Assembly: GCF_009873495.1 (NCBI RefSeq)
Contig: NZ_CP046704.1
Span: 248,001-312,000, forward strand
From: Nostoc sp. ATCC 53789
GTDB lineage: Bacteria; Cyanobacteriota; Cyanobacteriia; Cyanobacteriales; Nostocaceae
Reading direction: 5' to 3'
Length of the DNA stretch: 64,000 bases
Shown in pieces: positions 63,668 through 64,000 of the stretch. How positions within the stretch are numbered: position 1 is the first letter of the stretch; each line of letters opens with the position of its first letter. The translations under genes were made by a program, and so were the position numbers. The notes under the pieces were generated by a model, which saw only the letters and a program-made list of their open reading frames with translations, was not told the origin of the DNA and made no database searches.

Positions 63668-63925
63668 ATGCAAACATGCACTCTCGGTAAGAACAGTCCA
63701 AACGTCTCTGCTCTCAGTTCAGGACTGATGGGGATGTCGGACTTTTACAGTCTCGCGATCGCCGAAATGGTCGAGGCAGCGGGCTATGTCTGCCATATCG
63801 GATTTTCGGAAGCAGGAACCGAAGCCCAACGTGTTCACCCGATTGGCTGGCTCCAAATCGAATATTCGCTTGATCGCTACGATGCTGGGCAAATGCCTGC
63901 ACTCGACAGCGAAAGAAAAACATAA
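63668..63925 (+). pseudogene. Internally deleted aldo/keto reductase
   Basis: A frame of 85 codons starts like an aldo/keto reductase (MQTCTLGKNSPNVSALSSGL then MGMSDFY) and jumps directly to a later segment (VCHIGFSEAGTEAQRVHPIG then WLQIEYSLDRYD). A full enzyme is about 330 residues; roughly 110 residues containing the catalytic Tyr/Lys/His region are missing, and so is the C-terminus. It is therefore a remnant. Confidence 0.7.
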
Positions 63926-63952
63926 GAGCATTATCACTCAAAGGATTTTACT

Positions 63953-64000
63953 ATGCCTACAATTCCTGTTCAGTTTAACTATATTACAGGTATTAAAAGA
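63953..64000 (+). CDS. Start of the next gene (partial)
   Basis: AAGGA precedes an ATG with an open frame to the window edge (MPTIPVQFNYITGIKR). Sixteen residues are too few for a safe assignment. The short distance from the AKR remnant suggests the operon continues. Confidence 0.5.
   Translation, partial: MPTIPVQFNYITGIKR

Noticed and set aside
1-64000. CRISPR arrays, tRNA or rRNA genes
   Set aside because: No regularly spaced direct repeats of 28-37 bases and no tRNA or rRNA-like conserved stretches were found on reading.

Overview
The window looks like part of a large conjugative plasmid, or a plasmid-derived element, from a filamentous heterocyst-forming cyanobacterium of the Nostoc/Anabaena type. 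Support for this: GCGATCGC (HIP1) octamers throughout, the G-rich/C-rich hairpin repeats typical of Nostocales intergenic DNA, families largely restricted to cyanobacteria (DUF3854 proteins, vWA-MoxR-associated STAND proteins, zinc-ribbon/TPR serine-threonine kinases, cyanobacterial FHA/TpsA proteins, Nif11-like proteins), and a cyanobacterial-type (MPF_C-like) type IV secretion system next to a CyRepA1-like replication protein. The species cannot be named from the sequence alone.

Region 1 (1-15 kb, + strand) is a conjugation module: a VirB4/TraC ATPase (cut by the window edge), a secreted VirB5/TrbJ-like candidate, VirB6-, VirB8-, VirB10- and VirB9-like proteins, an exported protein of unknown function, a VirD4/TraG coupling protein, a very short relaxase-like protein with a degenerate histidine motif, a large DUF3854 (Toprim-like) protein and a small companion. 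A minimal histidine kinase and a NarL-type response regulator follow, divergently transcribed (15-17 kb).

Region 2 (17-27 kb) is the maintenance module: a minus-strand operon with two ParA/MinD-like P-loop ATPases and two small partners, a lipoprotein with a clear promoter, a tyrosine recombinase, and the 1194-residue CyRepA1-like protein (DUF3854 plus helicase motors). Its upstream DNA carries hairpins and a possible short transcript with its own terminator.

Region 3 (28-49 kb) is accessory: a STAND NTPase - Ser/Thr kinase - exported protein operon converges on a TpsA - TpsB - CHAT protease operon. Then come a ferritin-like protein, a membrane protein with a charged coiled-coil tail, a ParB/DUF3102-like protein, a 422-bp gene-less mini-transposon with the architecture of the Tn7/Tn5053 superfamily (25-bp perfect ends, 5-bp target duplication, 19-bp internal repeats), a second TpsA protein, a fragment of a broken gene, and a three-gene tyrosine-recombinase cassette.

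Region 4 (51-64 kb, + strand) is a compact, uncharacterised metabolic operon: an AGE-like epimerase-fold protein, two DJ-1/PfpI proteins, a thiamine-diphosphate enzyme, a tandem EthD protein, two Nif11-like small proteins, two GMC oxidoreductases, two alpha/beta hydrolases, a SnoaL-like protein, a broken aldo/keto reductase and the start of another gene. The gene mix suggests secondary metabolism. The paired Nif11-like proteins have no obvious core peptide but share a C-terminal motif. This operon and the mini-transposon are the best candidates for undescribed biology.
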